Shown here piece by piece: positions 1 to 6,925 of a DNA stretch of 25,649 nucleotides. Position numbers and translations under genes: made by a program. Numbering within the stretch: position 1 is the first letter of the stretch; every line of letters starts with the position of its first letter. The DNA comes from an uncultured Phycisphaerales bacterium. Lineage in GTDB: Bacteria; Planctomycetota; Phycisphaerae; Phycisphaerales; SM1A02. The notes beneath the pieces were generated by a model. The model saw nothing but the letters and a program-made list of their open reading frames with translations, was not told the origin of the DNA and ran no database searches. The stretch spans positions 1 to 25,649 of the forward strand of contig CAMPIL010000005.1 of assembly GCA_946886375.1 (NCBI GenBank), given 5' to 3'.

Positions 1-2
1 AT

Positions 3-179
3 CCGGACCTGTTCAAGGGCGCGTACGAGCGGTACTTGCTCAATGAACTGCGCGAAGTGCTGCCTTACAGCGAGGTGCCGATTCGATTGTTCTTCCGCGA
101 GCGCGAGCGCGTCCCGCTGGATGAAATGAAACGCCGGGGCCGTCAGCGCAAGGAAGTGGTCGAGGCGGAGGAAGAGTGA
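3..179 (+). CDS. der: GTPase Der (EngA), C-terminal fragment
   Basis: This is the last 58 codons of a gene whose 5' part lies outside the window. The translation runs in frame from position 3 to a TGA at 177-179. It contains RYLLNELREVLPY and PIRLFFRER, which match the end of the C-terminal KH-like domain of the double-GTPase Der, where the usual pattern is RYL.N.LR..F...G.PIRL.FR. Der binds the 50S ribosomal subunit and is needed for its assembly. The fragment ends with a charged Lys/Arg/Glu tail, common in this family. Neither GTPase domain is visible, so the assignment rests on this short C-terminal signature. The next gene is convergent. Confidence 0.8.
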   Translation, partial: PDLFKGAYERYLLNELREVLPYSEVPIRLFFRERERVPLDEMKRRGRQRKEVVEAEEE

Positions 180-220
180 CCGATCGACTCGTGCGCGGAC
201 TCTGAAATCGATGCGCCGCG

Positions 221-241
221 TTGAAGGCTTTTGCCGTTCAA
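221..241. terminator. Hairpin between convergent der and DUF456 gene
   Basis: TTGAAGGC at 221-228 pairs with GCCGTTCAA at 233-241, giving an 8-bp stem with one bulged base and a TTTT loop. It sits between two convergent genes and overlaps the stop codon of the minus-strand gene. It may end transcription in both directions. No clear T-tract follows, so this is a structural guess. Confidence 0.4.
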
Positions 242-786
242 GGCACAAAGGCCGCGACGCTGAGCGCGATCCACGCGGCGATGGTGAGCATCAGTTTTCC
301 CATGCTGCCGACAAGCCGGCCGATGGTCGCGCCGATGGCGGGCTTCATCGATCCGCGCACTGTCTTGGGCTGCGCGCCGGTGACTTCGCCGATGACCGCG
401 CCCAGGAACGTGCCCACCACGGCGCCGATGAGCGTGCCGACCAGCGGAACGGTAAGAAACAGCGTCATGCCGATGGCTCCGACGATGCCGCCGACGAGCG
501 CCCCCACCATGCCGCGCCGGCTGCCTCCACCGCCTTTGGCTCCAGCCGCGCCTGCGGCGAATTCCACCAGTTCACCCAGCGCAAGCAGCCCCGCGCTCGC
601 GCCCAGCACCCACCAGCCGAAGGTCTGCTCTCGACCAGCAGGCAGATACAGCGCATCAACCAATTCGATCACCAGCGCCAGCCCAAGCATGACCCACCCG
701 CCGGGCACGCTGATGATGATCGAAGCCACGCACAGCAGGCCGGTGATGCAGAAGAGGATCGCAACGAGGTAGAGGAGCCATTCCAT
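238..786 (-). CDS. DUF456 family membrane protein
   Basis: A 182-residue, strongly hydrophobic protein. Two closely spaced membrane segments occupy roughly residues 3-50, with a conserved PGGW motif between them. A further segment lies near 58-80, followed by a Gly-rich hydrophobic half (about 92-182) with GALVGGIVGAIG and GTLIGAVVGTFLGAVIGE. This layout, an N-terminal hairpin with PGGW and C-terminal glycine-zipper-like helices, is that of the DUF456 family, whose function is unknown. The ATG at 786 gives a normal family length. A -10-like AATAAT lies 9 bases before the start, with no Shine-Dalgarno sequence. The C-terminal helices may pack as glycine zippers; that is inference. Confidence 0.8.
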   Translation of the reverse strand: MEWLLYLVAILFCITGLLCVASIIISVPGGWVMLGLALVIELVDALYLPAGREQTFGWWVLGASAGLLALGELVEFAAGAAGAKGGGGSRRGMVGALVGGIVGAIGMTLFLTVPLVGTLIGAVVGTFLGAVIGEVTGAQPKTVRGSMKPAIGATIGRLVGSMGKLMLTIAAWIALSVAAFVP

Positions 787-795
787 GTTGTGGAC

Positions 796-801
796 ATTAT
801 T
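796..801 (-). promoter_or_regulatory. -10-like hexamer of DUF456 gene
   Basis: AATAAT on the minus strand, 5 of 6 matches to TATAAT, with 9 bases between it and the ATG at 786. Transcription would start within about 3 bases of the start codon. I see no convincing -35. Confidence 0.4.
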
Positions 802-882
802 CGGTTTCGGCGTCGAGTTCTCTCACGGCTGATATTTCCCCGTTTTGTCCACCATGGCCTTGCCGCGAACGCGACATATTCG

Positions 883-933
883 TTTTTAACTAAAAATGAG
901 TTGGCGGTGTTCGCGACGGATTTGCGACAACTT
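883..933 (+). repeat. Bipartite intergenic element, copy A
   Basis: TTTTTAACTAAAAA (883-896) is followed 26 bases later by TGCGACAACTT (923-933). The same two blocks occur in the same order on the minus strand at 5133-5095, with TTTTTGGCTAAAAA and an identical TGCGACAACTT separated by 13 bases. The first block is an imperfect palindrome. Both copies are intergenic and AT-rich against a GC-rich background. Function unknown. Confidence 0.45.
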
Positions 934-1033
934 GACTCCACTCAACCGTCGATCGTCGAACGCGATGCGCGACCAACTGATGAGCCAAGGCATCACCAAC
1001 GTGCGGCTGCAATCCCTACCCCGCTGCCATCCC

Positions 1034-1060
1034 CTTCATCTGCGTGCATCTGCGGTTAGA
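1034..1060. repeat. CATCTGCG short repeat
   Basis: Two near-identical units, CATCTGCGTG and CATCTGCGGT, stand head to tail and are followed by TAGA. On the minus strand this reads AACCGCAGATGCACGCAGAT. From general knowledge, related CGCAGAT arrays are dispersed in intergenic DNA of planctomycetes and other bacteria. Only this copy is seen here. Confidence 0.35.
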
Positions 1061-1123
1061 CACTTTGCGTGCGGATGAGCCGCCGGGCGATTCTCGATCC
1101 TGCGCGGGAACGCAGACCCTGCT

Positions 1124-1468
1124 TCACTCTGGTTGGCCCACTGCGGCCGCTCCGTCGGCGGGTTTGGCGGCGGCCGGCGCCACGGGCTCTGCTGCGACAG
1201 TTGGCTGGCCGTACCAACTGTTCCTGATCCGCGTCTGCACGCCCTTGGCCGACTTCTTGATCTTCACCAGCCAGCGCGCGGCCCAGGTGAATTCCGCTGC
1301 AAGGATTGCCAGGGCTAACGGAATGAAAATGATGCCGGGCATGATCGGCAGGACCATGCCCACCAGCGCAAGCAACAGCAGCGTGCCGCCAATAACCAGC
1401 ACGATCGCTCGCCTCACCGGCCGTGGCACCCACCCGAATTTTCGCTGGTACCAACTCTTTACCTTCAT
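1124..1468 (-). CDS. PGPGW-type small transmembrane protein
   Basis: A 114-residue membrane protein starting MKVKSWYQRKFGW. A hydrophobic stretch at about residues 21-44 leads into VLPIMPGIIFIPLALAILAAEF and then WAARWLVKIKKSAK. This matches the small family (PGPGW/TIGR02611-like) with a motif of the form (I/L)PGPG...LA.LA.EF.WA...L. Here PGPGW is degenerate, reading MPGII. The function is unknown. The C-terminal 40 residues are Ala/Pro-rich and probably disordered. I chose the ATG at 1468 because a GGTGG lies 10 bases upstream; an alternative in-frame start at 1525 would add a polar leader unlike the family. AATAAT at 1487-1492 could be the -10. Confidence 0.7.
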   Translation of the reverse strand: MKVKSWYQRKFGWVPRPVRRAIVLVIGGTLLLLALVGMVLPIMPGIIFIPLALAILAAEFTWAARWLVKIKKSAKGVQTRIRNSWYGQPTVAAEPVAPAAAKPADGAAAVGQPE

Positions 1469-1594
1469 GGCATGGCCACCATCGTGATTATTGGCAGCAT
1501 GCGCGCTCGAATTGCGTCGCACCACTCGGCAATCCAGCGGTTTCCTCGGCGCATCGGTTGGATCACCGTGTCAATTCAGGGCAAAGATGTGTTT

Positions 1595-2620
1595 TCAATG
1601 CCGCGGCGTCCCGTTGTCCGGGTGGTGCTTCTTGCCCATGCGGTCCGCGGCCACCGAGGCGATGACACCAATCGCCAACGCCGACACGACGATGACCAGC
1701 GTCAGGCGCGTGGGAATGTGCACCCAGAGTGAAATCAGCATCTTGACGCCGATGTACGCCAACAGGAACACCAGGCTGGCCTTGAGATACCTGAACTTGT
1801 CCATCAGGCCAGCGAGTGCGAAATAGAGCGAGCGCAAACCGCAGATCGCAAACACGTTGGACGTGAAGATGATGAACGGGTCCTGCGTAATGATGAAGAT
1901 CGCCGGGATGGAATCGACCGCGAACATGACATCGCTGGTTTCCACAAGGATGAGGGCCAGGAACAGCGGCGTCATCGCACGCATGACCTTGCCGTCCGGC
2001 CGCGTCACGTCGGCGAAAAAATGCGAGCCTTCGATCGACGCGGTGACCGGGTACATTCGGCGTGCCAGCCGAACCACGATGTTTCGCGATGGGTGAATCT
2101 CCTCGGACTTGGAAAAGGCCATCTTCACCGCAGTGAGGATGAGCAAAGCCCCGAAGATGTAAAGCACCCAGGAGAACTTGGCCACGATGACCACGCCAAG
2201 CGTAATCATGATGCCGCGCAGGATGAGCGCCCCCATGATGCCCCAGAACAGGACGCGATGCTGGTGAATCAGTGGAATATTGAAGTACGCGAAGATCGTC
2301 GCAATGACAAACATGTTGTCCATCGAGAGCGAGTACTCCAGCAGGTAGCCGGTGAAGAACTGCTCCGCCGCCGCCGCACCGGGCACGACGACCACCTGCC
2401 CGGCCGCGTTTCGCATGTGCTGGCCGATGCCCAGCCAGTGGTGTTCGTACATGAAGTACACCAGCACGTTGAAGGCCATCGCCAGGCTCACCCAGCCTAG
2501 AGTGCGCAGGAGCGCTTCGCGCACGCTGATCACGTGCGCCTTGCTGCCGATCAATCCCAGGTCCAGCGCGATGAACCCCAGGATCATGACGATGAAGCCA
2601 ACGAAGAAGAGCCAAAGCAT
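1595..2620 (-). CDS. TerC/Alx family integral membrane protein
   Basis: A 341-residue polytopic membrane protein of the TerC family, which includes the Mn2+ exporter Alx. It has the early motif FIALDLGLIG (about residues 16-25). The family core follows at about 90-130: FFTGYLLEYSLSMDNMFV, with the conserved acidic Asp101 and Asn102, then HRVLFWGIMGALILRG. A soluble loop with SKSEEIHP precedes the second half, which carries FAVDSIPAIF, the second conserved acidic motif. Family members export Mn2+ or serve metal homeostasis; the substrate here is inferred. The ATG at 2620 gives the proper N-terminal helix. A clear TATTAT lies 9 bases before it, leaving no room for a leader. The gene is divergent from the 702-residue protein. 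Confidence 0.88.
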   Translation of the reverse strand: MLWLFFVGFIVMILGFIALDLGLIGSKAHVISVREALLRTLGWVSLAMAFNVLVYFMYEHHWLGIGQHMRNAAGQVVVVPGAAAAEQFFTGYLLEYSLSMDNMFVIATIFAYFNIPLIHQHRVLFWGIMGALILRGIMITLGVVIVAKFSWVLYIFGALLILTAVKMAFSKSEEIHPSRNIVVRLARRMYPVTASIEGSHFFADVTRPDGKVMRAMTPLFLALILVETSDVMFAVDSIPAIFIITQDPFIIFTSNVFAICGLRSLYFALAGLMDKFRYLKASLVFLLAYIGVKMLISLWVHIPTRLTLVIVVSALAIGVIASVAADRMGKKHHPDNGTPRH

Positions 2621-2629
2621 GGGGTGATG

Positions 2630-2635
2630 ATAATA
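2630..2635 (-). promoter_or_regulatory. -10 hexamer of terC-like gene
   Basis: TATTAT on the minus strand, 9 bases before the ATG. A possible -35, TTGTGC, is at 2660-2655 with a 19-base spacer. The predicted transcript is leaderless or nearly so. Confidence 0.5.
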
Positions 2636-2720
2636 CGGCAACCCCCGCCGGTTGGCACAAGGCCTGTTTTGTGGAACCGGCTGGCCGACGCGCGTGTACA
2701 CTTTTCCGGAGAGGTATCAC

Positions 2721-4829
2721 ATGATGGCCGCAACGCACCGCCCGAAGCGCCTGATGCATGCAATGCTTTCCGTGACTCTCGCGGTCCTGCTTTCGCATGC
2801 CGCACTGGCCCAATCACCAGCCGATCACAACGCCGCCCAGTGGTATCAGCAGGCGATCAATCAATACATGCAGGCCATGGAGGCTTCCAGCGCGGACCTT
2901 GAACTGCTGAAGGAATACTCCGGCACTCCGGACGCGCCGCTGACCCCGCAGGTTCGCGCAGCGCTCACGCGCGTGCAGCCGATGCTCGACGCGGTCCGGC
3001 GCGGAACGGCAGCAGAGTTCTGCGATTTTCAGCTCGATCGCAGCCAGGGCGTTGCAATGTTGCTCCCGCACTTGAGCGCTCTGCGCGGATTGGGCAGGTT
3101 GATGACGGCCGACACCATGGTGCGCCTGCACGATGGCGACACTTCCGGCGCAGCAACGGCCGTGGCGGATCTCTATCGCATGTCGGATCACTTCTCCGAT
3201 GACCGCACGATCATCAGTTCTCTCGTGGGCCAGGCCGTGTTTGCGCTTGCCGACAGCACGGCCCAGTATGGCCTGGATCGCGGAGTCTTCGGCGAGAGTG
3301 AAAGTCAGGCCATGCTCGATGGCCTTGCGCGGCTTGAGTCAAACGATCCATTTGAATACCTGGAGGCCGTGGCTGGCGAGCAGGACATGATGGTGGGATG
3401 GCTCTCAGACAAGTTCACCGACCCGGATGAACGTGCCAAGATCATGGGTGAATTTGGCGGCTGGGGCAACGACGAAAAAACCATGCAACTGATGATGCTG
3501 GATGAGGCGGGGTTTCAGGCGGCGATCGACGATTACGACTCGGTGATGAATCGCGTGGTGGAAATCTTCGCCATGCCAGATCAGGAATCTGCCAAGGCCG
3601 CGATGAAGGAACTCGAAGCGGAACTGGGGCAGAACCTGCACGGCCCGTTCACGCAGATGATGCTGCCGGCGTTCGGCAAAATAATCGAGCAGCGGGCCAA
3701 GGCCGAGAAGATGCTTGCCGATCGCAGAGCGGTCTTGCAGAGTCTGATCAGCGGCGAATCCAAGCCAATCGACCTGGCGAATGCAGCGCTCTGGTACGTT
3801 CGCGCGGTGGAGATGCTCGAGCAACTCCCGCCGGAGCGGTGTGCAGCGGTCCGCGCGTTTGCGGCCGACACTTCCAGATCGATCAGTGAGGAATTGAGCG
3901 CTGCCCTCCAAGGCGATCCGATGCAGCAGATCATTGATGTGCTGCGCGAGGGCTCGCAGAAACGCCGTTGCGACTTTTCATTCACGCGCGACTCCTCCCT
4001 GGTCAGGCTCGTGCCCACGTACGCGGCGGGCATGCATGACGCGGTTCGGCTGCTGCATGCCGATGCGGTCCGCCTGCTTCGCGCCGGCGAAATCGAAACC
4101 GCCACCGATACTCTGGCGATTTGCTTCCGGATAGCCGCGCACCTCGGCCAAGACCCTGTGCTTGTCAGCCCGCTCATCGCACATGCCGCCTTCAACCAGA
4201 CGCTTGCGCTTGTGCAGACGGGACTATTCAGCGACATTCTGCCAGCGGAATCGAAGCCCGAACTGATGGACGCGGTCGATCGGGTGAGCCGAAAGGATCC
4301 CTTCGGCTACGTCGGCGCGATTGTCGCTGCGCGAGTCGAACTGGGAAAGCGCATCAGCGGCTATTACACGCAGCCCATTCGCAGCGAGGACGATCAAATA
4401 CGTCAGAAGCGCATTCGCGAGACGGTCGGCAAGCTCAGCGGCGACCAGCTTCTGTTTCTCACCGTCGTCATGGACACGCTGCAACAAAATGCGCACGAGA
4501 ACGCGCTGGCTGCGGCTGCGGAGCCCAATTTGGCCCAACAGGCCAGCACCCACACCGCGCCGCCGGTCGATCTTTCCCGCATGGCGGATGTGATCTCGGT
4601 TCCCGATGTGGATGCCGCACGCGCGATAATTCCGCAGGTCGCTCCCGCGCTGACCCGCAGCGATTTGGGTTTCTTTCACGATCATGCCGTGCCTGCGGTT
4701 GCCGCCTCGGTTCGCGGCGAGACGATGTCGGATCACTTCCGTCGGGCGCGGTCTGATTTGCGCAAGGCCCTGTCGCTGCTGCGGTCGACGCCTTCCGAAG
4801 CCCCGCCCGCACCGGCGGCGCCGGAATGA
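2721..4829 (+). CDS. Secreted protein of unknown function, internally duplicated
   Basis: A 702-residue protein with no family I recognise. It begins with a signal peptide: basic residues up to about 10, a hydrophobic core at 14-29, and probable cleavage after ALA at residue 30. The rest looks helical. Residues 36-232 and 352-545 appear to be two copies of one module. Each starts with an A..WY.(Q/R)A helix and has a CDF motif (residues 101 and 417) followed by a pattern like LLPHLSAL..LGRLMTADT / LVPTYAAGMHDAVRLLHAD. Each then has a VGQAVFAL / IAHAAFNQ helix and ends in NDPFEYLEAV / KDPFGYVGAI. The C-terminus is Pro/Ala-rich. GGAGAGG lies about 8 bases before the ATG at 2721, and TACACT at 2697-2702 may be the -10. 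It is probably periplasmic, possibly a protein-binding helical repeat scaffold; that is inference. Confidence 0.75.
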   Translation: MMAATHRPKRLMHAMLSVTLAVLLSHAALAQSPADHNAAQWYQQAINQYMQAMEASSADLELLKEYSGTPDAPLTPQVRAALTRVQPMLDAVRRGTAAEFCDFQLDRSQGVAMLLPHLSALRGLGRLMTADTMVRLHDGDTSGAATAVADLYRMSDHFSDDRTIISSLVGQAVFALADSTAQYGLDRGVFGESESQAMLDGLARLESNDPFEYLEAVAGEQDMMVGWLSDKFTDPDERAKIMGEFGGWGNDEKTMQLMMLDEAGFQAAIDDYDSVMNRVVEIFAMPDQESAKAAMKELEAELGQNLHGPFTQMMLPAFGKIIEQRAKAEKMLADRRAVLQSLISGESKPIDLANAALWYVRAVEMLEQLPPERCAAVRAFAADTSRSISEELSAALQGDPMQQIIDVLREGSQKRRCDFSFTRDSSLVRLVPTYAAGMHDAVRLLHADAVRLLRAGEIETATDTLAICFRIAAHLGQDPVLVSPLIAHAAFNQTLALVQTGLFSDILPAESKPELMDAVDRVSRKDPFGYVGAIVAARVELGKRISGYYTQPIRSEDDQIRQKRIRETVGKLSGDQLLFLTVVMDTLQQNAHENALAAAAEPNLAQQASTHTAPPVDLSRMADVISVPDVDAARAIIPQVAPALTRSDLGFFHDHAVPAVAASVRGETMSDHFRRARSDLRKALSLLRSTPSEAPPAPAAPE

Positions 4830-4859
4830 TGTCCATCGGTCTGCCATCCATTTGCGCAT

Positions 4860-4970
4860 GCGCGTGCGCTGCGGGATTGCTCGCGGCTGGAGCGCATCGT
4901 GCAGGAGCGCAACGAGGGGCTGATCGCGCTGCGCAAGTTGGTGGAGCGGACGGACAAACCGGGCAAGTGA
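4860..4970 (+). pseudogene. Short coding-like stretch without a start codon
   Basis: From about 4863 to the TGA at 4968-4970, one frame reads RALRDCSRLERIVQE and continues as EGLIALRKLVERTDK. This is a plausible amphipathic helix, and almost all third codon positions are G or C, like real genes here. The frame has no ATG between the TGA of the preceding gene (4827-4829, same frame) and this stretch. It could be the end of a small gene disrupted by a frameshift, a decayed remnant, or an extension reached by UGA readthrough. Too short to identify. Confidence 0.3.
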
Positions 4971-5094
4971 TCAGACACGGCCGATGAAGCCCCCTTGCTA
5001 CCGACTGCTGGGATCGTTGCGGACCACTTGCCGCCACGGCCTATCACTGGCGACCGCAGTCGATCGATTCTGACTGCGCCGCAAAGGCGCGTCG

Positions 5095-5133
5095 AAGTTG
5101 TCGCACCTCCACAACCGGTTTTTAGCCAAAAAA
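5095..5133 (-). repeat. Bipartite intergenic element, copy B
   Basis: Read on the minus strand: TTTTTTGGCTAAAAA (5133-5119), then TGCGACAACTT (5105-5095) after 13 bases. The first block matches copy A at 883-896 in 12 of 14 positions, and the second block is identical over 11 bases. Both copies are intergenic and each points toward the 3' end of a facing gene. Confidence 0.45.
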
Positions 5134-5191
5134 GAACCGAAATTCGGCGGGAGGTCACAGACCGTGTCGCACTGAATTGACTTCCCTTGCG

Positions 5192-6790
5192 TCACCGGAT
5201 GAAACGCAGCCGCCCGAAGTCCGGAATCACCGCTACGCCGTCCTCTTTGAGCGGATACGGAGCCGGGAAGTACACCACCCACGCTTTGCCCAACAGCAGT
5301 TTGCGATTGACCGTGAACGGATGGTCGTCGATTTGCGAGGCCACCAGCGGATGCGGGCTGCCCCACAAGCGCGAATCCAATGACATCTGGCTGTTGTCGC
5401 CGCACATCATGAACTGATCCGGCCCGAGGATGCCTGGATAATTCTCCGGACTCGTTGGATGCGTGCCAAACGCGTGGCCGTAGATTTGCGGACCATTGCG
5501 CTGCTGGTTGCCGGGCGTCAAAGTCTCGTGGCGATAGTGCAGGTCACGGTCCAGCCGCACGCGGTGCAGCGTCACCGGCGCACCTTCGAATCGCCAGCGA
5601 ATCTGCGGCGGCTGGGGGAGGCGGCCCACCAACGCGTCCACGTCGTCGCTCTCAAGTTCGCCGGTGCTGTAACGCAGCCGCTGCATCGGCGTCCAGTCGT
5701 ACGCCAGCGGTTCCACAGCCGGCTCGCCGTCAATGTACATCTGCATGCACTGGTCAGCATGCCAGAATTCGACGTTGAAGACCTTGCCCGGCGAAGGCAA
5801 CTTCACTGTCGCGGTCTTTTCCACCATCGTGGAATCCGTGCTTTCAATCAGCGGCCGCATGCGCAAGATCACTTTCGCGCCGCCGGGCTCGCTCTGGTCG
5901 ATGATGAATTGATACAGGTGACTTCGCGCCTGAATCTCGAAGGTGGATTTCAAGCCCGGCTGCTGCGCCACCACCCCCGCCGAGACGCGGATGTCGCTCA
6001 CCGGCCACAGCGTGGGCATTCCAGCCAACATGTTGTACGGCGTCCAGTCGTTGACCGCCCGGCGTGAATTGTCCCACGTCAGCAGTGTCGCGTCCGCGCG
6101 ATTGCTGCTGTAGGTGCGCTCATCGGTGTCCCAGACCACCGGATCGCCAACCCACGGCGGACCTTCGTACCTTCGATTTAACCGGTGCGGCTGCATCGGC
6201 GCAAAATCGCTGTTGTACACCGTCTGCCAGACAGCCCGCTGCACGTATTCGGGCTTGCGCTGAACCTTGAACTGTTCGCCATCCAGCGGCCGGGCGAACA
6301 CATCGCCATCTGCGAGCCAGACCTGCTCATTGGGCAGGCCGATCAATCGCTTGATGTAGTTGGCCGCCTCGCCGACGGGATCGGTGGGGTTCTTGAACAC
6401 CACGACGTCGAAGCGATTGGGTTCTGAAAACGGATACAGCGCCTTGAGCACCAGAATCCGGTCGCCCATGCCGCGCGGCCGTTTGACCTTGGGCACACCC
6501 GAGCCAGGATAATTCGGCCCAAGCATCGGGTCAGCGATCATGTTGGCGTTGACCGGCCGGTTGGTCGACTGCTGATCCAATCCGACGGCGAACGAATATC
6601 CCGTCATCTGCGAATGAATCAACGCGTGCTGGCCCAGCAGCGTCGGAGCCATCGACCCGGTGGGAATCACGAAGCCTTCGGTCACAAAACCACGGAACGT
6701 CATTGCCAACACGAACGCCACGATCAAGGATTGCAACGTGTCAATGACGTTGGTTTCCGGCGGCTGCGGCGTCGGTGCATCGGTCGACAT
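5192..6790 (-). CDS. lepB: Signal peptidase I with large insertion
   Basis: Membrane-bound serine protease that removes signal peptides from exported proteins. A single N-terminal membrane segment (about residues 18-36) precedes FVIPTGSMAPTLLG with nucleophile Ser46. MGDRILVLK is at 108-116, and NYIKRLIGLP carries the general base Lys147. The C-terminal signature GDNSQMSLDSRLWG is at about 464-477. At 532 residues it is much longer than the usual 200-330. The extra length falls between the Lys147 region and the C-terminal signature. It includes a beta-rich block at about 235-400 with a VEFWHADQCMQMYIDG stretch that resembles a concanavalin/LamG-like jelly roll. The ATG at 6790 is chosen because TACTAT lies 6 bases upstream and an earlier start adds a non-family leader. 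It follows the PSP1/RicT gene by 135 bases. Confidence 0.92.
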   Translation of the reverse strand: MSTDAPTPQPPETNVIDTLQSLIVAFVLAMTFRGFVTEGFVIPTGSMAPTLLGQHALIHSQMTGYSFAVGLDQQSTNRPVNANMIADPMLGPNYPGSGVPKVKRPRGMGDRILVLKALYPFSEPNRFDVVVFKNPTDPVGEAANYIKRLIGLPNEQVWLADGDVFARPLDGEQFKVQRKPEYVQRAVWQTVYNSDFAPMQPHRLNRRYEGPPWVGDPVVWDTDERTYSSNRADATLLTWDNSRRAVNDWTPYNMLAGMPTLWPVSDIRVSAGVVAQQPGLKSTFEIQARSHLYQFIIDQSEPGGAKVILRMRPLIESTDSTMVEKTATVKLPSPGKVFNVEFWHADQCMQMYIDGEPAVEPLAYDWTPMQRLRYSTGELESDDVDALVGRLPQPPQIRWRFEGAPVTLHRVRLDRDLHYRHETLTPGNQQRNGPQIYGHAFGTHPTSPENYPGILGPDQFMMCGDNSQMSLDSRLWGSPHPLVASQIDDHPFTVNRKLLLGKAWVVYFPAPYPLKEDGVAVIPDFGRLRFIR

Positions 6791-6796
6791 GAGGGG

Positions 6797-6826
6797 ATAG
6801 TACGGCGGGCGATGCGCCGCGGCCAA
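6797..6826 (-). promoter_or_regulatory. lepB promoter candidate
   Basis: TTGGCC (6826-6821), an 18-base spacer and TACTAT (6802-6797), followed by 6 bases and the ATG. The predicted transcript starts at or next to the start codon. This would let lepB be expressed apart from the upstream gene. Confidence 0.5.
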
Positions 6827-6925
6827 CGCGCTGCGTTGGCCCTTCGCGATCGATAACTCGCGCAAACGATGCCGATCAGCAAGTGCGTGCTGTTCGGCGA
6901 TTGAGCGTGTTCGCGCCGCGCGAGA

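Larger units (their letters stand above)
787..1123. other. Intergenic region, 337 bases, no gene
   Basis: Frames crossing this stretch read as out-of-frame translation, with no family signature. It holds the DUF456 promoter candidate (796-801), an AT-rich bipartite element (883-933) that recurs near 5095-5133, and a short repeat of CATCTGCG units (1037-1054). The rest shows nothing I can name. Confidence 0.6.
4830..5191. other. Convergent intergenic region, about 360 bases
   Basis: It lies between the 3' ends of the duplicated secreted protein and lepB. It contains the coding-like remnant ending at 4970 and copy B of the bipartite element at 5095-5133. GCGCC/GGCGC (5077-5091) can form a small stem. 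On the minus strand, downstream of lepB, a weak CCG-AATTT-CGG stem is followed by TTCTTTTTT (5131-5147) and could act as the lepB terminator. No full gene is evident. Confidence 0.5.

Noticed and set aside
2621..2720. A yybP-ykoY Mn2+ riboswitch, which often precedes terC/alx genes
   Set aside because: The -10 candidate lies 9 bases from the terC-like ATG, leaving no leader, and no riboswitch-like structure is visible.
4829..4990. Small plus-strand frame starting at an ATG that overlaps the preceding stop
   Set aside because: The ATGA overlap looks attractive, but the peptide is Ala/Gly-rich out-of-frame translation; the neighbouring frame has the better codon pattern.
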